Shown one piece after another: positions 57,444-64,000 of a stretch of 64,000 nucleotides of DNA (position 1 is its first letter; every line of letters starts with the position of its first letter). The stretch spans positions 8,866,001-8,930,000 of the forward strand of contig NZ_CP073318.1 of assembly GCF_018263855.1 (NCBI RefSeq), given 5' to 3'. The notes under the pieces are model-generated. The model saw only the letters and a list, made by a program, of their open reading frames with translations, searched no databases and had not been told where the DNA came from. Source of the stretch: Kutzneria sp. CA-103260 (GTDB taxonomy: Bacteria; Actinomycetota; Actinomycetes; Mycobacteriales; Pseudonocardiaceae). The position numbers and the translations under genes are program-made.

Positions 57444-58586
57444 TTGATCAACAGGAGGATGTTCCTCGGCGGCGCGGCGGCGGTGGCCGCCGCCGCGCCC
57501 GTCGTTATCGCGGTCACGTCGTGGACCGGCGACGCCAAGGCCGCCGCACCGGCCGCGCTCACGCTCAGAGCCGTCAACCAGACCGGCACACACGCCGACA
57601 GCGAGTTGACGATGTACATCGTCGGCACCGATCCGGCCGGCCACCAGGCGTTCGTCCGGGCCGACGGCAGCCTGCAGGCGGTGTCCGCCTCGCTCAACGG
57701 TCCCGACGGCTTCGCCGATCTGAGCATTCCGTTCGGCACCACGGTGAATCTGCCCAAGATGTCCGGCCGGGTGTACTTCGCCGCCGGCGCCAAGCTGCCG
57801 TTCAAGGTCGTCAACGGCACGGCGTTGCAGTTCCCCGCCGGCTGGGTGTCGAGCGATCCCAGCTTCGGCGTGCTGCACGACTGGATCGAGTTCACGTTCA
57901 ACGACGCCGGCATGTTCTGCAACACCACGATGGTGGACATGTTCAGCATGCCGCTGGCGATCCAGCTCACCGGCAAGGCCAGCCAGACCACCGGCACCCT
58001 GAAGGCCGGCGGCCGGGCGGCGATTCTCCAGGCGCTCGCCAAGGATCCGGTGTTCGGCAAGTTGGTGGTGGACAACGGACAGCGGGTGATGGCGCCCGGG
58101 CACGGCATCGAGGCCGGCGTGTTCCCGGCCGACTTCTTCGACTCCTTCATCGACCAGGTGTGGACCAAGTACTCGACCACGAACCTGGTGGTGAAGACCG
58201 ACACCAACACCTTCACCGGTCGTGTCTCCGGCGACGTGCTCCAGTTCGACAACGGCGTCGCGCCGATCAAGCGCCCGTCGACCAGGGACGTGCTGTTCTG
58301 CGACGGCGCCCTGGCCGCCCCCAACGACGGCGTGACCGGGCCGGTCGCCGCCATCGTCGCCGCCGGCTTGAACCGCGGCACCCTGCTCGCCTCCGCCAAC
58401 CAGCCGGTGACCGACCCGAAGGCGTTCTACGCCAACGCGAAGCCGCACCTGTACGCGAAGGTGATGCACGACAACAGCGTCGACGGCCACGCCTACGGGT
58501 TCGCCTTCGACGACGTGGCCAACTTCGCCGCGTTCATCCAGGACCCCGCGCCCACGGCCATGACGGTGACCTTGACACCGTTCTAG
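57444..58586 (+). CDS. Secreted beta-1,3-glucanase, GH64 (thaumatin-like fold)
   Basis: A 380-residue exported enzyme. TTG 57444 gives a twin-arginine signal (INRRMFLGGAAAVAAAAP), so export in folded state via Tat is likely; the later ATG 57459 would lose the arginines and sits directly on aggagg. The GH64 core is seen in MYIVGTDPAGHQAFVRADGS, SGRVYFAAGAKLPF, DWIEFTFNDAGMFCNTTMVDMFSMPL and APGHGIEAGVFP. It should cleave laminarin-type glucans of fungal walls. A LacI-type site precedes it and a strong terminator follows. Confidence 0.9.
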   Translation: MINRRMFLGGAAAVAAAAPVVIAVTSWTGDAKAAAPAALTLRAVNQTGTHADSELTMYIVGTDPAGHQAFVRADGSLQAVSASLNGPDGFADLSIPFGTTVNLPKMSGRVYFAAGAKLPFKVVNGTALQFPAGWVSSDPSFGVLHDWIEFTFNDAGMFCNTTMVDMFSMPLAIQLTGKASQTTGTLKAGGRAAILQALAKDPVFGKLVVDNGQRVMAPGHGIEAGVFPADFFDSFIDQVWTKYSTTNLVVKTDTNTFTGRVSGDVLQFDNGVAPIKRPSTRDVLFCDGALAAPNDGVTGPVAAIVAAGLNRGTLLASANQPVTDPKAFYANAKPHLYAKVMHDNSVDGHAYGFAFDDVANFAAFIQDPAPTAMTVTLTPF

Positions 58587-58597
58587 GGTGCGTGGAG

Positions 58598-58639
58598 CCG
58601 GCAGGGGCGGGCGCCAGCCGCCCCTGCCGGTCTTTTCTC
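58598..58639 (+). terminator. Terminator of the GH64 gene
   Basis: CCGGCAGGGGCGG (58598-58610) pairs perfectly with 58618-58630 around a 7-base loop, followed by tcttttctc. It overlaps the 3' end of the convergent S1 gene by two bases. Confidence 0.8.
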
Positions 58640-58856
58640 AGGCCATCTCCAGGCTGAACCGCTGGCTGGCGTCGTCGATCGCCAGGATGCGCACCCGCAC
58701 CCGCTCGCCGTCGGCCACGGTCTTGACCTGCGGCAGCAGACCGTCGAAGCCGCCCACCCGCACGAAGGCGCCGAACGGCAGCACCTTGCTCACCGTGCCG
58801 TCGACGACGTCGCCGACCGTGTGGCCGGCCAGGAACTCGTTCCAGTTCTCGGACAT
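58638..58856 (-). CDS. Small S1 RNA-binding-domain protein
   Basis: A 72-residue protein that is essentially a single S1/OB domain: GDVVDGTVSKVLPFGAFVRV then GLLPQV and VRVRILAIDDASQRFSL. It binds RNA by family; the role is unknown. ATG 58856 has a near-perfect ribosome site, gaggaggtgag, 8 bases upstream, suggesting high translation. It is divergent from the MerR gene. Confidence 0.83.
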   Translation of the reverse strand: MSENWNEFLAGHTVGDVVDGTVSKVLPFGAFVRVGGFDGLLPQVKTVADGERVRVRILAIDDASQRFSLEMA

Positions 58857-59018
58857 TCGCTTCTCACCTCCTCTCCATCGCGCGTGTCCCGAACGGACGA
58901 ATGCGCGCGGAGGCGGGCCACGGGCCCGCGAGGCGGTCACGCCGTGGCCGGGTACCCGATCCGCTCGTGGCTCAAGGCCGACCCGGCAGTCACGTCGGCG
59001 AGCCTAGCCGTAAATGCG

Positions 59019-59039
59019 TTGACCCTCCAGTAGGTGGAG
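59019..59039 (+). promoter_or_regulatory. MerR-type promoter/operator
   Basis: TTGACC (59019-59024, a -35 element) is followed immediately by the dyad CTCCA-gtagg-TGGAG (59025-59039), the arrangement MerR regulators use to act between -35 and -10. It lies 12 bp before the MerR start, so autoregulation is likely. Confidence 0.5.
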
Positions 59040-59050
59040 ACTTCACCGTT

Positions 59051-60046
59051 GTGGGCGTGAACGGGGACGACGACCTGTACGGGATCGGGGAACTGGCCAG
59101 GCTGACCGGCCTGTCCGTGCGGACCATCCGCTTCTACTCCGACTCCGGTCTGCTGCCCCCGACCGAACGCACCCACGCCGGCTACCGGATGTACGACATC
59201 CACGCGCTGACCCGGCTCCGGTTCGTTCGCACGCTGCGTGAGCTCGGCGTCGACCTGCCGACCGTGCACCGGGTGCTCTCCCGCGAGGTGGGCATCCCGG
59301 AGCTGGCCGCGGAGCACGCCGAGGCACTCGACGTCCAGATCAGGACGCTGCGGCTGCGACGGTCCGTGCTGCGCGCGGTGGCCAAGCGAGGGTCGAGCCC
59401 CAAGGAGTTGGAGATGGTGCACGAACTGGCCCGCATGACCGAGGAGGAGCGGCAGGCGATCCTGGACGACTTCTGGGGAGAGGTCGACGCGGACCTGCCC
59501 GAGTCGGACACCGCCGCCTGGATGCGCAAGGTCCGCGCCGACCTGCCCGACGATCCCACGCCCGAGCAGGTCGAGGCCTGGATCGAGTTCGTCGAACTGG
59601 TCCGTGATCCCGACTTCCGCGCCAAGATCCGGTCGATGGCCGTGGCGAACGCCCGGATGACCGAGGAGGGCGACGACTCCACGGTCGTCTCCGAGGCCTG
59701 GCAGACCGCCTACGAGCAGGCCCTGACCAAGGTCACCGAGGCCATCGCCGCCGGCGAGACCCCGGAGTCCTCGACCGGCCGGCGCATCGTCGCCGACCTG
59801 CGCGCCGCCCTCGCCGCCGCCCTCGGCCGCGACGACGACGCCGAGTTCGCCATCTGGCTCGGTCGCCTCTACGACACCTTCGCCGACGACCGCGCCGAGC
59901 GGTACTGGACCCTGCTCGGCGTCATCAACAGCTGGCCCGAGTACCCCAGCCCCAAACCGGCCCGCGACTGGCTGACCGCCGCCACCAGGGCCGGCGACTG
60001 GACCAGCGGCACCCAGATGCTGGAGATCCCGGAGGCCCGCGACTAG
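59051..60046 (+). CDS. MerR-family regulator with C-terminal TipAS-like domain
   Basis: A 331-residue regulator. The N-terminal MerR helix-turn-helix reads YGIGELARLTGLSVRTIRFY and SDSGLLPPTERTHAGYRMYD. The long helical C-terminal half (from about 115) resembles TipAS-type ligand domains, seen in MTEEERQAILDDFW and WLGRLYDTFADDRAERYW. It probably senses a drug or small hydrophobic ligand. Start choice GTG 59051 over GTG 59057 is not critical. Its last 50 bases are imperfectly duplicated just after the stop. Confidence 0.85.
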   Translation: MGVNGDDDLYGIGELARLTGLSVRTIRFYSDSGLLPPTERTHAGYRMYDIHALTRLRFVRTLRELGVDLPTVHRVLSREVGIPELAAEHAEALDVQIRTLRLRRSVLRAVAKRGSSPKELEMVHELARMTEEERQAILDDFWGEVDADLPESDTAAWMRKVRADLPDDPTPEQVEAWIEFVELVRDPDFRAKIRSMAVANARMTEEGDDSTVVSEAWQTAYEQALTKVTEAIAAGETPESSTGRRIVADLRAALAAALGRDDDAEFAIWLGRLYDTFADDRAERYWTLLGVINSWPEYPSPKPARDWLTAATRAGDWTSGTQMLEIPEARD

Positions 60047-60100
60047 CGGCCCGGCGGCTGGTCCATCGGCACCCAGATGCCGGAGATCCGCGACTGGCGG
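59991..60100 (+). repeat. Tandem imperfect duplication across the MerR stop codon
   Basis: 59991-60049 and 60051-60100 are direct repeats offset by 60 bp: 35 of the first 39 bases match (shared core cggcacccagatg), then a 9-bp deletion in the second copy before GCGACT(A/G)GCGG. The first copy encodes the end of the MerR protein; the second is downstream of the stop. It is a local duplication. Confidence 0.7.
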
Positions 60101-60142
60101 TCGACCCCTCCTCGGCCGGTCGCTTGACCAGCAGATTCCCGC

Positions 60143-60249
60143 TTGTCCACAGGCCCCGGGTTATCCACAGCCACCCCCAGACCAAGATCCACCACCGCCC
60201 GCCGCGGATAGGCTGGCGACGGGGCGGCCACCCCTGGGAGTGGTGGGGG
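60143..60249 (+). repeat. Dispersed intergenic element, copy C (paired DnaA-box-like motifs)
   Basis: TTGTCCACA (60143-60151) and TTATCCACA (60161-60169) are 18 bp apart; TAGGCTGG is at 60209-60216, followed by GGGGCGGCCACCCC and the G-rich tail ending at 60249. Spacing matches copies A and B. It lies 64 bp upstream of the split-barrel gene, so TAGGCT could act as its -10. Confidence 0.75.
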
Positions 60250-60312
60250 ATGTGGCCAGTGACGGGACTGCGGCCGGCCGGTTTTGTCAGGGGTGGCGGG
60301 CAGGGTGGCGTC

Positions 60313-60732
60313 ATGGCGACATGGCAGCAGTTCGAACGGGAAGCCCCGGATCTGGCCACCGAGGTGCGGCGCGTGCTGACGGCGCAGGTGAGCCATGTGC
60401 TCGCCACGGTCCGCCGGGACGGCTCGCCCAGAGTCAGCGGCACCGAGGTCGCGTTCGACGGCCCCGAGCTGACCATCGGCTCCATGCTGGGCGCGATGAA
60501 GGCACGGGATCTGCTGCGGGACGGGCGGTTCGCGTTGCACTCCTGTCCCGGTCCCGACGGCGACGCCAAGCTGTCCGGTGTCGCCGTCGGGGACGCGTCG
60601 ATGAGCGAGCACCACAAGTTCCGGCTCGACCTGCGGCAGGCCGTGTTCACGGGCATCGGCGACGACGGCAAGCACCTGCTGATTCAGGTGTGGCGGCCGG
60701 GCCGGGAGGTGGAGCAGATCAAGCGCTACTGA
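60313..60732 (+). CDS. PPOX-class split-barrel (F420-dependent) oxidoreductase
   Basis: A 139-residue split-barrel protein: SHVLATVRRDGSPRVSGTEV, LTIGSMLGAMKARDLLRDGR and FALHSC. It is a different branch from the enzyme at 16609 (the two are recognisably related only in the barrel). ATG 60313 is chosen because it matches the family start; upstream in-frame codons belong to the intergenic repeat. F420 or FMN binding is expected; the substrate is not known. Confidence 0.82.
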   Translation: MATWQQFEREAPDLATEVRRVLTAQVSHVLATVRRDGSPRVSGTEVAFDGPELTIGSMLGAMKARDLLRDGRFALHSCPGPDGDAKLSGVAVGDASMSEHHKFRLDLRQAVFTGIGDDGKHLLIQVWRPGREVEQIKRY

Positions 60733-60760
60733 GCGCGTCGAGTTCGTGCAGAATCGTGAC

Positions 60761-61456
60761 ATGAGCGAACCGACGCCGTCCGTGCCGGTGGTCCGGCTGC
60801 CGTCCCGCCGGATGGTGGCGGGCGTGGTGCTGCTGGTGGCCGGGGTGTTGGCCATCGGCGGCACCTTCGCCGCCTTCTACACCTTCACGGTGGCGTTCCC
60901 GCTCGGGTTGTCGCAGTTCAGCCACACGTTCGTGGTCACGTCGTGGGTCAGCGACTACCCGACCTACGGGCTGCCCTTCGGCGCCACCAGCCGCACCAAC
61001 TACTTCGGCGTGCCGGCGCTCGTGGCCGGGGCGCTCGCGCTCTACGGCGCCGACCTGCTGCTGCGCCGCCGCGCCGAGACGCCACGCCAGGTGACACAGG
61101 TGCGGCTGTTCGCGATCGCCGCCACCGGCCTGGTCGCCGGCTACGTGTGGTTCGGCGTCACCAACCTCGTCGACTCGATCGCCAGCAGCGCCGGGGCCAG
61201 CACGTACACCTTCGACACCGGTGCCGGCATGTGGCTGCTGATCGCCGCGGCGCTGCTCGGCGCGCTCAGCTTCGTGTTGATGCTGGGCCTGGCGCCGGAG
61301 GCCACCCCCGCCCCCGCGCCGGTGGCGGCCGCGGTGGACGAAGAGGTGGTCGTCTACCAGGTCGACGTGGACACGCCGCCGATGGGCTTCGAGGTGCCGG
61401 TCAACCTGCCGCCCACCGACACCTACCAGCCGCCCGAGAAGCCGCAGGGCACCTAG
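60761..61456 (+). CDS. Predicted four-span membrane protein with Pro-rich tail
   Basis: A 231-residue membrane protein: an N-terminal soluble segment, about four hydrophobic spans (roughly 18-45, 80-98, 112-135, 150-178) and a Pro/Val-rich cytosolic tail (PPMGFEVPVNLPPTDTYQPP). No family recognised. It starts 28 bp after the split-barrel gene (ATG 60761), and the two may be cotranscribed. Its TAG shares CTAG with the stop of the convergent glutaminase gene. Confidence 0.68.
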   Translation: MSEPTPSVPVVRLPSRRMVAGVVLLVAGVLAIGGTFAAFYTFTVAFPLGLSQFSHTFVVTSWVSDYPTYGLPFGATSRTNYFGVPALVAGALALYGADLLLRRRAETPRQVTQVRLFAIAATGLVAGYVWFGVTNLVDSIASSAGASTYTFDTGAGMWLLIAAALLGALSFVLMLGLAPEATPAPAPVAAAVDEEVVVYQVDVDTPPMGFEVPVNLPPTDTYQPPEKPQGT

Positions 61457-62364
61457 AACACCGACAGGCCGCTGGCCGTGGTGAACGCGTCCAGCGCAGC
61501 GACGGCCGCCACCGAGTTGCCGGCCGGGTCCAGGCCCGGGCTCCAGGCGCAGACCGCGCCCCGGCCGGGAATGATCGCCAGCACCCCGCCGCCGACCCCG
61601 CTCTTGCCCGGCAGCCCGACCCGGTACGCGAACTCGCCGGCCGCGTCATAGGTGCCGCAGGTCAACATGACGGCGTTGATCTGCTTGGCCTCGCTGCGGG
61701 CCAGCAGCCGCCGGCCGTCGGCCCGAATCCCGTGCCGGGCCAGGAACCGGCCGGCCAGCGCGAGATCCCGGCAGTCGGCCTCGATGGCGCAGTGCTCGTA
61801 GTACTGCCTGAGAACCGTGTCCACGTCGTTGTCGAGATTGCCGTGGCTGGTTATGAAATGCGCGAGTGCGGCATTGCGGTGCCCGTGCTCCGCCTCCGAT
61901 GCGGCGATGGCGGCATTCGTTGCCAGCTCAGGGTTTCCGGACTCGGCGCGAAGGAACTGGCGTACGGATTCAGCCGCGTCGCCGGTGAGGCCGAGCAGTC
62001 GGTCGGTCACCACGATCGCGCCGGCGTTGATGAACGGGTTGCGCGGGATCCCGTGCTCGGTTTCCAGCTGCACCAACGAGTTGAACGGATTGCCCGACGG
62101 CTCGCGCCCCACCCGCCGCCACAGCGCGTCGCCTCCCTCGGCGAGTACCAGGGCCAGCGTGAACAGCTTCGAGATGCTCTGGATCGAGAACGCCTGGTCG
62201 GCGTCGCCGGCCTGGAACACCTCGCCGTCAACCGTCGCCAGCGCCATGCCGATGGCGTTCGGATCGGCACAGGCCAGCGCTGGAATGTAGTCCGCGACCT
62301 TGCCGTGCCCGAGGTGGGTCCGGGCCGCGTCGACCGCGCCGTCGATCAGCTCCTGGTAGTTCAC
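61453..62364 (-). CDS. glsA: Glutaminase
   Basis: A 303-residue glutaminase A converting glutamine to glutamate and ammonia in the cytosol. The beta-lactamase-like SxxK is SISK (S63, K66), with NPFINAGAIV near 118, GNPELATNAAIAASE near 144 and KSGVGGGVLAIIPG near 255. GTG 62364 (VNYQELIDGAVDAARTHLGH) matches the usual start; the longer frame adds unlike residues. Length equals that of characterised enzymes. Together with the amino-acid transporters it fits glutamine use. Confidence 0.94.
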   Translation of the reverse strand: MNYQELIDGAVDAARTHLGHGKVADYIPALACADPNAIGMALATVDGEVFQAGDADQAFSIQSISKLFTLALVLAEGGDALWRRVGREPSGNPFNSLVQLETEHGIPRNPFINAGAIVVTDRLLGLTGDAAESVRQFLRAESGNPELATNAAIAASEAEHGHRNAALAHFITSHGNLDNDVDTVLRQYYEHCAIEADCRDLALAGRFLARHGIRADGRRLLARSEAKQINAVMLTCGTYDAAGEFAYRVGLPGKSGVGGGVLAIIPGRGAVCAWSPGLDPAGNSVAAVAALDAFTTASGLSVF

Positions 62365-62591
62365 GTCGCCATTGTGTTGCACTTTTGCCCGAACTGACAC
62401 CTCGGCGCGGTGTGCTTGGGGCGCCGCTTGCCCGCAAGGAAGCGATCGGTCGCTATGGCAACCACTGAGTGCGTGGCGCGTCTCTATGGCCGACAAGATC
62501 GGGCGGACCGGGGACACGCAACCTTCGTGTGTCGCGCACGTCCAATCTCATGAAACCGGATAACTCGAAGAGACCGAACCGGGGGACAACC

Positions 62592-63053
62592 GTGAAGATT
62601 AACCGAATCATCGCTGGTGCTGCGGGTGTCGGCATGCTGGTGATCGCGCTGACCGGCTGTTCCGGGACTTTTACGATCAGCCCGGCAACGTCCAGCAGTT
62701 CGCCGCAGCCGACGACCAGCAGCGCATCGGCACCAGCCGTAACCGGCACTCCGGCCGTGCAGCCCACTAAGGTGCCGTCGCCCAATACGACCCCTGTGCC
62801 CAATTCGACCCCTGTGGGTGTGCCGAACAAACCCGACACCAGGTGCACGAACCAGATCAATTACGCAGGCGATGACCGCTCGAACGCGGAAATCAACTCG
62901 ATCGGTTCGGACACCGGCTATTGCCCGCCGTTTCAGCACAAGTCCGACGTCAAGTGCTCGGACCAGTACGTCTACACGAATGACAGCCGCTCGAACGCGG
63001 AAATCAACTCGATCGGCGAGGACACCGGCCACTGCCCGTTCCAGAACGGCTGA
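62592..63053 (+). CDS. Lipoprotein with two 37-residue Cys-bounded repeats
   Basis: A 153-residue lipoprotein: GTG 62592, signal with lipobox LTGC (C23), a Ser/Thr/Pro linker (24-80) and two tandem modules, C85-C111 and C122-C148, each with RSNAEINSIG and DTG(Y/H)C. The cysteine spacing is identical, suggesting one disulfide per module. At DNA level 30 bases are identical between modules (62876-62905 and 62987-63016). The gene is visibly richer in A/T than its surroundings, which may indicate transfer. Function unknown. Confidence 0.7.
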   Translation: MKINRIIAGAAGVGMLVIALTGCSGTFTISPATSSSSPQPTTSSASAPAVTGTPAVQPTKVPSPNTTPVPNSTPVGVPNKPDTRCTNQINYAGDDRSNAEINSIGSDTGYCPPFQHKSDVKCSDQYVYTNDSRSNAEINSIGEDTGHCPFQNG

Positions 63054-63083
63054 CGGTCCCACCAAGCCTGCGAACGAAGAAGA

Positions 63084-63108
63084 GGCACCCTACCGCCGCT
63101 CGGGTGCC
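63084..63108. terminator. Hairpin between repeat lipoprotein and acyl-CoA dehydrogenase genes
   Basis: GGCACCC (63084-63090) pairs with GGGTGCC (63102-63108) between the two convergent stops. The stem is short and lacks a T run. Confidence 0.4.
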
Positions 63109-63124
63109 CCTCCCCGTTGACGGC

Positions 63125-64000
63125 TCAGGGAATGTGGATCCCGGAGATGGCGCGGGAGATCACCAGGCGCTGGATCTCGGACGTGCCCTCGAAGATGGTG
63201 AAGATCTTGGCGTCGCGGTGCATGCGCTCGACCGGGTGCTCACGGGTGTAGCCTGCGCCGCCGAGGATCTGGATGGCGCGTTCGGTCGACCAGACGGCGA
63301 CCTCGCTGGCCTTGAGCTTGGACATGGAGCCCTCGCCGGCCTCGAAGGGCACGTTGTTGCGGCCCATCCAGGCGGCCCGCCAGACCAGCAGACGCGCGGC
63401 GTCGATCTCCATGCGCATGTTGGCCAGGTCGAAGGCGATGGACTGGTTCTCGATGATCTTGCGGCCGAAGGCCTCGCGGTCCTTGGCGTACTCCAGGGCG
63501 TAGTCGTAGGCGGCGCGGGCGACGCCGACGGCCATGGCGCCGACGGTGGGGCGGGTGGTCTCGAAGGTGGCCATGGCGGCCTGCCCGCCGGCCCGCTTGC
63601 CCTCGCGGGCCCGGGCCAGCCGGGCCTCCAGGCGCTCCTTGCCGCCGAGCACGCAGCGGCCGGGCACCCGCACGTCGTCGAAGAACACGTCGGCGGTGTG
63701 CGAAGCGCGCAGGCCGTGCTTCTTGATCTTGCGGGTGCTGGCGACGCCAGGGGTGCCGGGCGGCACGATGAAGCCGGCCTGGCCGCGGGCGCCCAGCGCG
63801 GGGTCGACGACGGCGGTGACGACGTGCACGTTGGCGATGCCACCGTTGGTGGCCCACGCCTTCTGCCCGTTGATCACCCACTCGTCGGTGGCCTCGTCGT
63901 AGCGGGCGCGGGTCCGGTAGCCGGAGACGTCGGAGCCGGCCTGCGGCTCGGAGGCGCAGAACGCCGCCACCTTGGGGTCGTTCTCGTCGCCGAAGCACTC
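63125..64000 (-). CDS. Acyl-CoA dehydrogenase, partial (5' end beyond window)
   Basis: The last 291 residues of an acyl-CoA dehydrogenase family flavoenzyme; the frame is still open at base 64000. FAD/substrate motifs CASEPQAGSDVSG and WVINGQKAWATNGGIANVHV are visible near the visible start, and the C-terminal GGAGYTREHPVERMHRDAKI and IFEGTSEIQRLVISRAI are diagnostic. Residue E in FEGTSEIQ is the catalytic-base position of medium-chain-type enzymes. It takes part in fatty-acid or branched-chain acyl-CoA oxidation. Confidence 0.92.
   Translation of the reverse strand, partial: ECFGDENDPKVAAFCASEPQAGSDVSGYRTRARYDEATDEWVINGQKAWATNGGIANVHVVTAVVDPALGARGQAGFIVPPGTPGVASTRKIKKHGLRASHTADVFFDDVRVPGRCVLGGKERLEARLARAREGKRAGGQAAMATFETTRPTVGAMAVGVARAAYDYALEYAKDREAFGRKIIENQSIAFDLANMRMEIDAARLLVWRAAWMGRNNVPFEAGEGSMSKLKASEVAVWSTERAIQILGGAGYTREHPVERMHRDAKIFTIFEGTSEIQRLVISRAISGIHIP

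Overview
The window is 64 kb of high-GC DNA with tightly packed genes on both strands, GTG and TTG starts, and actinobacterial families: F420-type split-barrel enzymes, LppX-like and septum-formation lipoproteins, GTP-dependent PEP carboxykinase, a DUF3311/symporter pair and a GH64 glucanase. This points to a soil actinomycete, most likely Pseudonocardiales (Kutzneria, Lentzea or Actinosynnema relatives); the genus is an inference. No prophage, insertion sequence, CRISPR array, tRNA or rRNA was seen.

Layout. 1-6.1 kb: the end of inositol-phosphate synthase; a two-gene operon of a ComF-like phosphoribosyltransferase and a DprA-like protein; a coupled DJ-1/SGNH-hydrolase pair; a secreted barrel-like protein; a Cys/His-rich metallothionein-like protein; an SDR. 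6.3-13.6 kb: LysR regulator divergent from an EamA exporter, an amidohydrolase, an orphan sensor kinase, a 34-residue membrane peptide, a divergent nitric-oxide-synthase-like gene, and trmB. 13.7-20.7 kb: two near-duplicate ABC ATPases around one permease, a split-barrel enzyme, a HAD phosphatase with two tandem paralogous lipoproteins, and a secreted lipase. 20.7-27.1 kb: a NarL-type two-component system, then a dynamin / GrpE-like / dynamin operon with an acidic repeat protein behind it. 27.1-36.1 kb: an 835-bp non-coding stretch, pckG, a second small membrane peptide, a septum-formation lipoprotein, a secreted C15-like peptidase divergent from an M4 protease, and a DUF3311/symporter pair. 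36.2-48.4 kb: an SDR with its divergent TetR repressor and twin operators, a sugar ABC operon ending in a ROK kinase, two paralogous polar amino-acid ABC operons, and an Ada-AlkA repair protein. 48.6-64 kb: a GH63-like glucosidase, an orphan ribbon-helix-helix protein, an M20 peptidase, a 2-oxoacid dehydrogenase operon (E1 alpha, E1 beta, E2), a Tat-exported GH64 glucanase, a small S1 protein, a MerR regulator, a second split-barrel enzyme, glutaminase, a repeat-bearing lipoprotein and the 3' part of an acyl-CoA dehydrogenase.

Genes working together: central carbon metabolism (pckG, 2-oxoacid dehydrogenase, ROK kinase, sugar uptake), polar amino-acid uptake with glutaminase, and secreted polymer degradation (GH64, lipase, M4, C15-like). 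Two LacI-type operator-like sequences sharing an 11-mer lie ahead of pckG and the GH64 gene.

Most novel signals: (1) the DprA-like/phosphoribosyltransferase operon; (2) a dispersed intergenic element of about 105 bp found three times, each with two DnaA-box-like 9-mers exactly 18 bp apart and a conserved TAGGCTGG about 66 bp from the start; (3) the GrpE-like protein translationally linked to two dynamin-like GTPases; (4) an NOS-like protein with an altered heme pocket; (5) a metallothionein-like protein built from a 27-residue tandem duplication; (6) three genes whose ribosome-binding sites lie inside leader hairpins; (7) a nested 122-bp palindrome.
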